NCBI RefSeq assembly: GCF_030295405.1
Contig: NZ_AP027080.1
Coordinates: 2,960,001-3,024,000 of the forward strand
Source of the DNA: Mesoterricola silvestris
GTDB taxonomy: Bacteria > Acidobacteriota > Holophagae > Holophagales > Holophagaceae
Direction: 5' to 3'
Length of the DNA stretch: 64,000 bases
The notes below the pieces were generated by a model. That model saw only the letters and a list, made by a program, of their open reading frames with translations, was not told the origin of the DNA and did no database searches. Within the stretch, counting starts at the first letter, position 1. Each line of letters begins with the position of its first letter. Shown here one piece after another: positions 8,139 to 15,609 of this stretch. The position numbers were made by a program, and so were the translations under genes.

Positions 8139-8819
8139 TCAGAACGGCCAGATGAAGGACAGGAGGCGGCTCACGTAGCCCGGCTTCAGGGTCTCGTCCA
8201 CCACGCCCTGGCCGCCGTAGCCCACGCGCAGCTCGGCCACTTGTGCCGAGCCGATGGTGTTGGCGGTGTCCAGGCGCGCGGGATCGAGCATCCCGGCCAC
8301 GTACAGGCGCTGCTTCTCGTTGTTGAGCTGGATGTCCCGGTATCCCTCGAAGATCAGGTTCCCGTTGCCCAGGACCTTCACCACCCGGGCGGTGATGGTG
8401 GTGGTGAACAGGGCGCTGCGGTCCGTGACGCCGTTTCCGGCGTACTTGTTCGTGGTGGCGGTCTTGAAGCCCCCGGTGGCCGCGGCCCCGCTGCCCACCC
8501 CCACGCTGGCCAACCGGCTGAAGAGCGACGGGGAGGTGAGGGTGTTGGACCCGGCCCGGGAGGTGGTGACGTCGGCCTTGGAGGTGGCCGTGGTGGATTC
8601 CGTGATCTTGATGGTCACCAGATCGTTGAGGCGGTGGGCCCGCAGATCGGCCACCGTGAGGCGGTCCTGCCACAGGGAGCCGTCCGAGAGGGGCGCGGCG
8701 GCCGGGCCCTCCTCGGCGTAGGGGATCCGGGGCTGCTTGGTGAGACTGGGATCATGGGTCTTGGGGATGGAGCACCCCAGGACCAGAACTCCGACCGCGA
8801 TGGGCAAAAGATACCGCAT
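8139..8819 (-). CDS. flgH: FlgH, flagellar L-ring lipoprotein
   Basis: FlgH builds the outer-membrane L ring. The chosen ATG at 8819 gives a 226-residue lipoprotein with a short signal and lipobox LVLGC (Cys at residue 15), with GGAGG a few bases upstream. A longer in-frame start at 8900 would put the signal peptide internally and is rejected. Family marks include SLWQDRLTVADLRAHRLNDLVTI and the C-terminal GYGGQGVVDE. It is the first gene of the leftward flagellar block here. flgF, flgG and flgA, often adjacent in other genomes, are not in the window. Confidence 0.94.
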   Translation of the reverse strand: MRYLLPIAVGVLVLGCSIPKTHDPSLTKQPRIPYAEEGPAAAPLSDGSLWQDRLTVADLRAHRLNDLVTIKITESTTATSKADVTTSRAGSNTLTSPSLFSRLASVGVGSGAAATGGFKTATTNKYAGNGVTDRSALFTTTITARVVKVLGNGNLIFEGYRDIQLNNEKQRLYVAGMLDPARLDTANTIGSAQVAELRVGYGGQGVVDETLKPGYVSRLLSFIWPF

Positions 8820-8843
8820 GACCTGCCTCCATGCCGGGTATGG

Positions 8844-8858
8844 GCAGGGGTCGTGCCA
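8844..8858 (-). promoter_or_regulatory. Sigma-54-type promoter for flgH-flgI
   Basis: The minus strand reads TGGCACGACCCCTGC with GG and GC exactly 10 bases apart. This is close to the sigma-54 consensus TGGCACG-N4-TTGC and differs mainly at one T of the -12 box. It would start transcription near 8832, leaving a short leader that carries the GGAGG of flgH. A bacterial enhancer-binding protein such as FleQ or FlgR would be needed and is not in the window. This is a sequence match only. Confidence 0.7.
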
Positions 8859-8874
8859 GAAGGCCGGGGCCCCC

Positions 8875-8912
8875 TTGACATGCGCTTGGATCATGCGCAT
8901 TCTTTATGCGCA
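8875..8912 (+). promoter_or_regulatory. Promoter and palindromic operator of ccdAB
   Basis: TTGACA at 8875-8880 is a perfect -35 box. A weak -10 candidate (cattct) follows 17 bases later. Overlapping it is a perfect inverted repeat, TGCGCAT-tcttt-ATGCGCA (8894-8912), with a further half-site TGCGCTT at 8881. CcdA-CcdB complexes repress their own promoters, so this palindrome is the likely autoregulatory operator. It lies within 40 bases of the divergent flgH promoter. Confidence 0.65.
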
Positions 8913-8931
8913 CCTAACGCCGGAGGCGCCC

Positions 8932-9177
8932 ATGCTGCCCGATTACCGCATCGATGCCCCGAAGCGCCCCGTCAACCTCAGCCTGAACAGCGACCTCCTG
9001 AGGTTGGGAAAGGAACTGGGCCTGAACCTCTCCAGCCTGGCGGAGCAGGCCATCGCCCAGGCCATCCGGGCCCACCTGGCGGAAAAGTGGCTGGGCGAGA
9101 ACCGGGACGCCATCCAGGCCTACAACCGGCGCGTGGAGGCCCAGGGGGTCTTCAGCGACGGGGCCCGGACCTTCTGA
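8932..9177 (+). CDS. ccdA: CcdA-type antitoxin
   Basis: This 81-residue protein has the CcdA layout. An N-terminal ribbon-helix-helix DNA-binding part (RPVNLSLNSDLLRLGKELGL, residues 12-31, then SSLAEQAI) is followed by a C-terminal toxin-binding tail with NRDAIQAYNRRVEAQG. The ATG at 8932 follows GGAGGCGCC. Its stop shares one base with the toxin start (TGATG), the usual coupling in this module. It should repress its own promoter through the palindrome just upstream. A chromosomal, not plasmid, setting is suggested by the housekeeping neighbours. Confidence 0.9.
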   Translation: MLPDYRIDAPKRPVNLSLNSDLLRLGKELGLNLSSLAEQAIAQAIRAHLAEKWLGENRDAIQAYNRRVEAQGVFSDGARTF

Positions 9178-9494
9178 TGGCCCAATTTTCCGTCCACGCC
9201 AACCCCAACGCCCGGTCCAAGGGCGAGGTGCCCTACCTTCTGGACGTGCAGTCGGACCTCATGTCCCTGCTGGCCACCCGCGTCGTCGTGCCCCTGTACC
9301 GCCCGGAAGGCGCCCGGTCCCAGGCCCTGACCCGCCTCACGCCCGAAGTGCGCTTCCAGGGAATGCCGCTGATCGCCATGGTCCCGGAGATGGCGGGCAT
9401 CCGCGGGCGGGACCTGGGGGCCGCCGTCGGGGAGCTGGCTTCGGCCCGGAAGGAGATCCTCCAGGCCATCGATCTGCTGCTGACCGGATTCTGA
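9177..9494 (+). CDS. ccdB: CcdB-type toxin
   Basis: CcdB poisons DNA gyrase GyrA. The 105-residue protein shows the family pattern: FSVHANPN at the start, VPYLLDVQSDL and LLATRVVVPLY in the first half, and PEMAGI in the second. It ends in LLTGF, whereas F-plasmid CcdB ends WGI, and those last residues contact gyrase. Toxicity of this version is therefore uncertain. It begins with an ATG overlapping the ccdA stop by one base. No gene follows for 286 bases. Confidence 0.9.
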   Translation: MAQFSVHANPNARSKGEVPYLLDVQSDLMSLLATRVVVPLYRPEGARSQALTRLTPEVRFQGMPLIAMVPEMAGIRGRDLGAAVGELASARKEILQAIDLLLTGF

Positions 9495-9540
9495 GGCGCC
9501 TTGGTGGATGTATCGGCAACTAGTGATGGGGCTCCAGCCT

Positions 9541-9783
9541 TGACCTGAGGTTCTTTATCCTGCTCTTTCCCCTGGATCCTTTTCATCCCCGTTTGAAATA
9601 CGCTGGGAGTTGCCGGCGCCTTGGGGTCAGGACGTCGAGTAACCTGAGCTCCGACCCATCCCCGCGTCAGCCCTGCGGAAACGTGGATGAACGCCGATGG
9701 ATGGGATGAACGGGGATCCGCTCAGCCTGGTACAGCCCCTTCATCGCGGGTTCAAGGCACCTGGGGTTTGCCGGCACCCCCTA
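9541..9783. repeat. Decayed inverted-repeat element
   Basis: No gene lies between ccdB and prmC (9495-9780). This stretch looks like a worn relative of the long inverted repeat at 46404-46652. Read on the minus strand, it has gaccccaaggcgccggc, then acggggatgaaaaggatcc. The same order and nearly the same words occur in the left arm there. Its right side has gatgaacggggatcc and tttgccggcacccccta as imperfect partners. The relation was judged by eye and the boundaries are approximate. Confidence 0.5.
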
Positions 9784-10611
9784 GAGCAGCGCCATGAGGC
9801 ACCGGTCGTGGCCGGCCAGGTCCTGGTGGACCACCGCGCGCTTCCAGCCCGAGGCCAGGGCCCGGGCCTTGAGCTCCTCCCCCTGCCCCGCGCCGATTTC
9901 CAGGACGCAGCCGGGGGCGGCGCGGCGCCGGGCCTCCCGGAGGATCTCGGCGGACAGGGCCAGGCCCCGGTCCGGGGCGAATAGGGCCGTGGCGGGCTCG
10001 AAGGCCAGCTCCCGCTGGAGGCCGGGGGCGTCGGCGGGGTCCACGTAGGGGGGGTTGGACACCACAAGGCCCAGGGGCTCCTTCAGGGGCGCAAGGAGGT
10101 GGCCCCGCCGGAAGGCCACCTTGGCCCCCAGGGCCGCGGCGTTGGCGCGGGCGGCCTTCAGGGCCCCCGGGCTGATGTCCGAGGCCTGGATCTCCCAGTC
10201 CGTCTCCAGGGCCATGCACACGGCGAGGATGCCCGAGCCGGTCCCCACGTCGCAGGCGTGGAGGACCCCCAGGCGCCGGCCCACCTCCAGGGCGGCCTCC
10301 AGCACCAGTTCGGTTTCGGGCCGGGGGATGAGGGTGTCCCGGGTCACGGAGAAGCGGCGGCCCCGGAAGGCGCACCAGCCCAGGATGTACGACCAGGGCT
10401 CGCCCTGCCTGCGCCGCTCCAGCCACTGGGCCACCCTGGCCCGGTCCCCGTCGGGAACGGGGTCGTCGCCGTGGGCCAGGAGCCAGGAGGGGGACAGGTC
10501 CAGGCCCTCCTGGAGCCAGCGGCGGCTTTCGGCGCGCGCCTCGGCCCGGTCCAGGAATCCGGACAGGGCCGAGGCGAGGTCGCCGGCGAACTGGGCGTAG
10601 GTCAGGGGCAC
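9781..10611 (-). CDS. prmC: PrmC, peptide chain release factor glutamine methyltransferase
   Basis: PrmC (HemK) methylates the GGQ glutamine of RF1/RF2, which is needed for efficient termination. The 276-residue protein has the helical N-terminal domain, the linker QGEPWSYILG and RDTLIPRPETE. Its Rossmann methyltransferase domain has VGTGSGILAV (SAM binding) and the catalytic NPPYVDP motif. It starts at a GTG 7 bases after the fumarase beta stop. In many genomes prmC follows prfA; here it ends an operon with fumarase and holA genes. Confidence 0.95.
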   Translation of the reverse strand: MPLTYAQFAGDLASALSGFLDRAEARAESRRWLQEGLDLSPSWLLAHGDDPVPDGDRARVAQWLERRRQGEPWSYILGWCAFRGRRFSVTRDTLIPRPETELVLEAALEVGRRLGVLHACDVGTGSGILAVCMALETDWEIQASDISPGALKAARANAAALGAKVAFRRGHLLAPLKEPLGLVVSNPPYVDPADAPGLQRELAFEPATALFAPDRGLALSAEILREARRRAAPGCVLEIGAGQGEELKARALASGWKRAVVHQDLAGHDRCLMALL

Positions 10612-10618
10612 GGGCGGT

Positions 10619-11203
10619 TTATTTGGCGGCCATCAATTCATTGGCGCGGTCCAGGCTGGCCTTGGCCACGTCCTCGTGGAGGCTGCCGCCGTGGCTGTCC
10701 ATGGTGACCACCAGGGGGAAGTCCTCCACCTCGATCACCCAGAAGGCCTCGGGGCTTCCGAATTCCTCCAGCATCTTCACGTCCACGACCCGCTTGACCC
10801 GCTCGGCCAGGAGGGCCCCGGCGCCGCCGGTGGCGTGGAGGTAGCAGGCCCCCACCTTGCCCAGGGCCTCGGAGGTCTTGCGGCCCATGCCGCCCTTGCC
10901 GATGACGCCGCGCACGGTGTAGGTCTCGAGCACATCCGCCTGGTAGGGCTCCTCGCGGATGCTGGTGGTGGGGCCGGCGGAGACGAAGGACCAGTGCCCG
11001 TCCTCGTGGTGCGCCACCACGGGGCCGCAGTGGTAGATCACGGCCTCGTGCAGGAGCGGCTTGAGCCAGTCGGGCTTCTTCTCCACCATGAACTTGTGGC
11101 CGATGTCCCGGGAGAGGACCACGCGGCCGTTGAGGAGGATCTCGTCGCCGACCTTGAGGCCGCGGATGACGTCTTCGGAGATGGGGGTCGTGATGCGCTT
11201 CAC
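10619..11203 (-). CDS. Class I fumarate hydratase, beta (C-terminal) subunit
   Basis: This 194-residue subunit completes the iron-sulphur fumarase with the preceding gene and acts in the TCA cycle (fumarate to malate). Typical blocks are ILLNGRVVLSRDIGHK, the GPTTSIREEPY segment of the substrate pocket and GKGGMG. The GTG start at 11203 has AGGAGG upstream, 9 bases after the alpha stop. The related L(+)-tartrate dehydratase TtdB cannot be excluded from sequence alone. With no tartrate genes nearby, fumarase is the better call. Confidence 0.9.
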   Translation of the reverse strand: MKRITTPISEDVIRGLKVGDEILLNGRVVLSRDIGHKFMVEKKPDWLKPLLHEAVIYHCGPVVAHHEDGHWSFVSAGPTTSIREEPYQADVLETYTVRGVIGKGGMGRKTSEALGKVGACYLHATGGAGALLAERVKRVVDVKMLEEFGSPEAFWVIEVEDFPLVVTMDSHGGSLHEDVAKASLDRANELMAAK

Positions 11204-11212
11204 GGGAGCCTC

Positions 11213-12193
11213 CTAGCGGTACACGGCGGAGCCGGTTTCATCCAGAACCAGGTCCATGCGCCGGCTGGACCAGCACATGTAGCTGATGCTCACGAAGAAG
11301 CTGGCGGGATGGCGGAACATCTCGGACACGAGCACGCCCAGGACCGTGGTGCGCCCGCCGTAGCCCATGGGGCCGATGCCCAGGGTGTTGATCTCCTCGG
11401 TGAGCCGGCGCTCGAAGGCGTCCAGCTTGGGGTCGGGGTTCGGGGTGCCCAGCTTGCGGAGGATGACCTCCTTGCTGCGCTCGTAGCCCGTGACCCGGTC
11501 CCCGCCGATGGCCACCCCGAGGATGCCCGGGGAGCAGCCCTGGCCCTGGGCCTTGGTGACGGCGTCGATGATGCACTTGCGCACGCCGCCCAGGTCGCGG
11601 CCCGCGCCCAGGGCGGCGTCGGGAAGGCGGTACTGGGCGCCCACGTTCTCGCAGCCGCCGCCCTTGAGCATGATGGAGATCTCGATGCCCGGCTCCTCCC
11701 GCTCCTCGAAGTGGATGACGGGGTGCCCCTCGCCCAGGGGGTCCATGTTGTTGCCGGGGTTCCGGCCCGAAAGGGCCTCCACGCAGTTGGGGCGCAGCCA
11801 GGACTTGGCGGTGGCGTCGGCCACGGCCTTCCGGATCTGCTCCCGGAGCCGGCGCTGGGAGACGCCGAAGGGGTGGCGCACCCAGAAGATGATCGTGCCG
11901 GTGTCCTGGCACAGCGGCGAGACGTGGTCGTCGGCCAGGGTGATGTTCTCGATCATGGTGTCCAGCGTGTTGGCGGCCCGGGACCCCTCGGCCTCCAGGT
12001 TCCGGTTGGCCACCACGGCCTCGATGATGTCCTGGGGCAGCCGGCTCGTCGTCCGGCGGATGAGCTCCATCACCGGCAGGGTGAGGTCGAGGGTCGCGGG
12101 GTGGGCCAGGTCGGCCTTCCAGTCCTTCGGCAACACCGACTTGGACTCCACCGTCCCCAGGGAGGTGAGATTGGGCATGGAACAGGCGGTCAT
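11213..12193 (-). CDS. Class I fumarate hydratase, alpha (N-terminal) subunit
   Basis: This 326-residue subunit carries the 4Fe-4S cluster. The cluster-binding cysteine motif LCQDTG is at about residue 94, with two further candidate cysteines in KGGGCENVG and QGCSPGILG. These oxygen-sensitive enzymes favour anaerobic or microaerobic life. The ATG at 12193 has AGGGGG upstream. A 64-base gap separates it from holA, with TTGTTA and TACACC 17 bases apart on the minus strand as a possible own promoter. The beta subunit follows after 9 bases. Confidence 0.92.
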   Translation of the reverse strand: MTACSMPNLTSLGTVESKSVLPKDWKADLAHPATLDLTLPVMELIRRTTSRLPQDIIEAVVANRNLEAEGSRAANTLDTMIENITLADDHVSPLCQDTGTIIFWVRHPFGVSQRRLREQIRKAVADATAKSWLRPNCVEALSGRNPGNNMDPLGEGHPVIHFEEREEPGIEISIMLKGGGCENVGAQYRLPDAALGAGRDLGGVRKCIIDAVTKAQGQGCSPGILGVAIGGDRVTGYERSKEVILRKLGTPNPDPKLDAFERRLTEEINTLGIGPMGYGGRTTVLGVLVSEMFRHPASFFVSISYMCWSSRRMDLVLDETGSAVYR

Positions 12194-12257
12194 GGGTCCC
12201 CCTTTGCGTCCTCTAGGTGTAGGTCCGATTCAAAAGATTAACAACTCTTTTTTGGGC

Positions 12258-13286
12258 TCAGGAACTCCAGGCCCTGCACAGGGCCGTGGTGAGGTTCAGC
12301 AGGGGGGAGGGACTGCGGGAAAGGGCCACGCCCTTGAGGTCCATGTCCGTCTGGTTCACCAGATGGAGGAGGCGGGCGGCCCCCTCGGGGCCGATGCGGG
12401 TCAGGACCCGGTCATAGCCGTCGAACAGGAAGGCCTGGTTGGGGCCCAGGCCCATGGCGGCCACCTGGCCGTCCCGGCTGCGCACGCCGTTGCGCCGGGC
12501 GTCGTTCAGGCGGCACAGGCGCTCCACCTCCCGCCGGGCCTGGCCCAGGAGCATGAGCGGGGCGCCGCTGGGGTCGTCCTCCACGGCCTGGCGCAGGGCC
12601 GCCAGGGCCGGGGCGGCGGAACCGCCCTGCCAGGCCTTGGACCAGGCGAAGGCGGTTTGCTCGCCCAGACGGAAGGTCGCCTTGTCCACCAGGTCCGCCT
12701 CCACGCGGCGGTCCTCCGCCAGCAGGTCCAGCACCTCCAGGCACCGGCGCAGGATGCCGGGGTTGCCGCCCATGCGCACGGCGATGCGCTTGGCCACCCC
12801 CGAACCCAGGCGCAGGCCCATGCGGGCGGCCTCCGCCTCCACCCATCCGGGGGCCTCCTTCTCGTCCATGGCGCCGAGCTTGAGGACCCTGCCCTGCTTG
12901 GCCCAGTCGCTGAAGGGCTTGGCGCCCAGGATCTTGCCGGGGCCCGCGGAGAGGGTGCCCCGGGCCACCAGGAGGAGCCGGGTGGACGGCAGGGGTTCCT
13001 GCACGAGGCGCTTCACGGAGGCGGGCAGTTCCTTGGCCTTTTCCAGCAGGTTGTCCGCCTGGGGCACCAGCACCACCCGGTCGGCGCCCAGGGGCGCCGA
13101 TTCGGTGAGGGCGTTCACCACCTCGGCCCAGGGGCAGCCCTCGGCGCACACGGTGAAGGAGAACACTTCCCACTCCGGATCCACGTGCACGGCCTTCCAG
13201 GCCTCCACGGCCTCCCTGCGGCCGTCGCCATCCTCCCCGTGGAGGAGGGCGAAGGGGGAATCCAGCCAGGTGCGGGGGATGGCCAT
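12258..13286 (-). CDS. holA: HolA, DNA polymerase III delta subunit
   Basis: HolA is the clamp-loader subunit that opens the beta clamp. The 342-residue protein is near the family length. It has the delta pattern: a weak AAA+ fold without a Walker A motif, the segment ADRVVLVPQADNLLEKAKELP in the first half, and RMGGNPGILRRCLEVLDLLA in domain II. The C-terminal collar domain contains MLLGQARREVERL. It abuts lptE directly, which matches the frequent lptE-holA linkage in diderms. The assignment comes from this pattern and the neighbour. Confidence 0.88.
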   Translation of the reverse strand: MAIPRTWLDSPFALLHGEDGDGRREAVEAWKAVHVDPEWEVFSFTVCAEGCPWAEVVNALTESAPLGADRVVLVPQADNLLEKAKELPASVKRLVQEPLPSTRLLLVARGTLSAGPGKILGAKPFSDWAKQGRVLKLGAMDEKEAPGWVEAEAARMGLRLGSGVAKRIAVRMGGNPGILRRCLEVLDLLAEDRRVEADLVDKATFRLGEQTAFAWSKAWQGGSAAPALAALRQAVEDDPSGAPLMLLGQARREVERLCRLNDARRNGVRSRDGQVAAMGLGPNQAFLFDGYDRVLTRIGPEGAARLLHLVNQTDMDLKGVALSRSPSPLLNLTTALCRAWSS

Positions 13287-13835
13287 TCAGTCGCTCCCTT
13301 CCAGCAGCTGGGTCAGGAAGCTTTCGGCGAAATCGTCGGAGAGGGTGGCCAGCACCCGCAGTTCCTGGTTGTTGAAGCTGGCGAAGTTCTGGTCGACCCG
13401 GTACTGGTTCGAGAAGGTGAGCCCGGGCCGGGTGATGACCACGTCCCCGGTGACCCCGTCCAGCAGCTGCACGGAGGCCACCACCACCACCTCCACCCGG
13501 GTGGCGCTGCCGGCGGAGCCCTTCACGGAATCGCTGCCCAGGGAAAGCCCCAGGGCCCGCACCTCGTAGCGCTCGATGGCCCCCTGGAGCACCCACCGGC
13601 TGGCCGCGCTCTGGGGCACCAGGCGCCAGGGGGAGGCCGCCACGATGCGGTTCTCCAGGGCCTTGCGGAAGGTCTCCTCGGCGCCCAGTTTGGGCGTGTT
13701 GTTGCGGAAGGTGGCGATGCGCACCGTCTGGCCCTTCACCATCCAGGCCGCGGCCCGGGGGCGGTTGTCCAGCCGGTGGTAGCCGCAACCCAACAGGAGG
13801 AATCCGGCCAGGGCCGGCGCGAGATTTCGGGCCAT
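13287..13835 (-). CDS. lptE: LptE, LPS-assembly lipoprotein
   Basis: LptE plugs the LptD barrel and helps deliver LPS to the outer leaflet. The 182 residues start with a signal peptide and lipobox LLGCGYH (Cys at 17). The conserved GYHRLDN and VRIATFRNNTPKLGAE follow, typical of LptE. The neighbour holA supports the call. Its presence argues for an LPS-bearing outer membrane. It starts 9 bases after the hpt stop. Confidence 0.9.
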   Translation of the reverse strand: MARNLAPALAGFLLLGCGYHRLDNRPRAAAWMVKGQTVRIATFRNNTPKLGAEETFRKALENRIVAASPWRLVPQSAASRWVLQGAIERYEVRALGLSLGSDSVKGSAGSATRVEVVVVASVQLLDGVTGDVVITRPGLTFSNQYRVDQNFASFNNQELRVLATLSDDFAESFLTQLLEGSD

Positions 13836-13844
13836 GACGCTCTT

Positions 13845-14378
13845 TCAGGCGGGATTGTAGATTCCCACGTAGGGGAGGTTGCGCAGCTTGCCTTCCAGGT
13901 CCAGGCCGTAGCCCACCACGAAGTGGTCCTCGATGGAAAAGCCGATGTAGTCCACGGGCACTTCCACCCGGCGCCGGCTGGGCTTGCTCAGGAGGGTGCA
14001 GATCCTCAGGCTGGCGGGCTCCCGGTCCAGGAGCAGGTTCCGCACCTTGTGGAGGGTGAGCCCGGTGTCCACGATGTCCTCCACCACCAGGGCGTGGCGG
14101 CCCCGGATGGACTTGTCGATGTCGGTGAGGATCTTCACCTCCCCGGTGGATTCCAGGCCGTGGCCGTAGCTGGCCACCCGCATGAAATTCACGTCCATGT
14201 CCAGCTTGATGGCCCGGGTCAGGTCCGCGAAGAAGGGGTAGACCCCGTTCAGGAGGCCGATGACGACCAGGTCCTTGCCCGCGTAGTCCCGGGCGATTTC
14301 GTCGCCCAGCTCCTGCACGCGGGCGGCGATCTGGGCTTCGGTGAGCAGGGGGTAGATGCGGCTGAGGGAAGCGGACAT
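13845..14378 (-). CDS. hpt: Hypoxanthine phosphoribosyltransferase
   Basis: This enzyme salvages hypoxanthine/guanine with PRPP to IMP/GMP. The 177-residue protein has the PRPP-binding loop VVEDIVDTGLTL (about residues 97-108) and the family block VNFMRVASYGHG. The ATG at 14378 is preferred because GGAG lies about 9 bases upstream. An in-frame ATG at 14408 adds ten residues without a ribosome-binding site. It is first in the leftward hpt-lptE-holA run. The 111-base gap to the divergent sigma factor must hold promoters for both, though none stands out. Confidence 0.94.
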   Translation of the reverse strand: MSASLSRIYPLLTEAQIAARVQELGDEIARDYAGKDLVVIGLLNGVYPFFADLTRAIKLDMDVNFMRVASYGHGLESTGEVKILTDIDKSIRGRHALVVEDIVDTGLTLHKVRNLLLDREPASLRICTLLSKPSRRRVEVPVDYIGFSIEDHFVVGYGLDLEGKLRNLPYVGIYNPA

Positions 14379-14519
14379 GGGTTTCTCCAGATTCTTTATA
14401 CCATTCAACCCGGGCCCCGCCCCCGGGGTCTAGTAGGCAGGACCCATGTCCGGGTCTTGTGCTTTATGGGTGGGCCCCTGATGATATCCCTTGCGTTCCC
14501 AGCCAGAGACGAGAGGTTG

Positions 14520-15107
14520 ATGCAGCAGGCCGCCCTGGATTCCCCCTACCACGGACCCGAGGTCCAGGAATGGGTCATTGCCGCCCAGGGCGGGGACCAG
14601 GCCGCCTTCGGCAAGCTGGTGGAGCGGTTCCAGCGGGACGTGTACGGCAAGGCCTTCTCCATCCTCAAGAACCACCTGGACGCCGACGACGTGGTCCAGG
14701 AGACCTTCCTGCGGGTCTTCCGGGCCCTGCCGGGCTTCCGGTTCGAGTCCTCCTTCCGCACCTGGCTGATCACCATCACCACCCGCCAGGCCCTCAATTT
14801 CCTGGGGCGCACCCGCTCCAGCCACGAAAGCCTGGACCCCACCCCCGACGGCCAGGAGCACCTGGCCCTGCGGGTGGAGGACAACCAGATGTCGACCCTC
14901 CTGGACCAGGAGTCCCGGCGCCTGCTGCGGGAGGCCCTGCCCCGCCTGCCCAAGCGCCAGCGCCAGGCCCTCCTCCTCAAGATCGAGAACGACTGGAAAT
15001 ACGACCAGATCGCTTCGGAAATGAACATCTCGGTGGGCAGCGTCAAGGCCCACGTGTTCCACGCCATCCAGAACCTGTCGCAACTCATCAAAGGGGGGAG
15101 GCCATGA
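14520..15107 (+). CDS. ECF-family RNA polymerase sigma factor
   Basis: This is a 195-residue sigma-70 family protein with only regions 2 and 4. Region 2 spans about residues 28-95 (DADDVVQETFLRVFRALPGF binds the -10 element). Region 4 spans about 135-190, with the helix-turn-helix YDQIASEMNISVGSVKAHVF. The ATG at 14520 is chosen for GAGAGG a few bases upstream. An in-frame ATG at 14481 lacks one. The stop overlaps the start of a zinc-finger anti-sigma factor, the usual ECF pairing. Its target genes are not visible here, although the two following genes are likely co-regulated. Confidence 0.92.
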   Translation: MQQAALDSPYHGPEVQEWVIAAQGGDQAAFGKLVERFQRDVYGKAFSILKNHLDADDVVQETFLRVFRALPGFRFESSFRTWLITITTRQALNFLGRTRSSHESLDPTPDGQEHLALRVEDNQMSTLLDQESRRLLREALPRLPKRQRQALLLKIENDWKYDQIASEMNISVGSVKAHVFHAIQNLSQLIKGGRP

Positions 15108-15589
15108 TGACCTGCCTGGAAGCCCTCGCCGCCATCGAAGCGGATCCCCTGGACCTGCCGGCGGAGGTGGAGGCCCACGTGCGGGGCTGCTCCGGCTGCT
15201 CCGAAGCCCGGGTCACCTGGCTGGCCCTGGACGACGCCCCCGCCGCCCTGGCCCCGGCGGGCTACTTCGACCAGCTGCCCTCGCGCATCGTGCGCAAACT
15301 CCCCACCCGTCCCCGGGCCGGCGGCGGCCACGGGGCCCTGTGGGCCCTGGCGGCCGGCCTTCTCATGGCGGTGGGCGCCGGCGGCTTCTGGCTGGGCCGG
15401 GCCAACCGCCAGCCCCTGGTGGAGGCCACCTACACCCCGGCCGCCGCGGAGCTCCCGGCGGCCCTGCCCGAGACCCCCTTCATGGAAGGCGAGGACGAAG
15501 TGGCCCAGTTGCGCAAGCTCACCCCCGAAAAGGCCGATACGGTCCTGGAGGGCCTCGAGCCCAAGCCCGCCAAGGATCCCAAGCCATGA
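15104..15589 (+). CDS. Zinc-finger (ZAS) anti-sigma factor
   Basis: This 161-residue protein starts inside the sigma-factor stop (ATGA) after GGGAGG. The N-terminal domain carries HVRGCSGC, the His-x3-Cys-x2-Cys of the ZAS/zf-HC2 anti-sigma fold. A single membrane helix lies at about residues 80-100 (LWALAAGLLMAVGAGGFWLG). A Pro/Ala/Glu-rich C-terminal part would be periplasmic. It should hold the ECF factor at the membrane until an envelope signal arrives. Regulated proteolysis is possible but not shown by the sequence. Confidence 0.87.
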   Translation: MMTCLEALAAIEADPLDLPAEVEAHVRGCSGCSEARVTWLALDDAPAALAPAGYFDQLPSRIVRKLPTRPRAGGGHGALWALAAGLLMAVGAGGFWLGRANRQPLVEATYTPAAAELPAALPETPFMEGEDEVAQLRKLTPEKADTVLEGLEPKPAKDPKP

Positions 15590-15609
15590 CCCGCCCGGAG
15601 GCCCCCTTG

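Noticed and set aside
8820-8900. Longer start for flgH
   Set aside because: It would place the lipoprotein signal 27 residues inside the protein and cross its own promoter; the later ATG has GGAGG.
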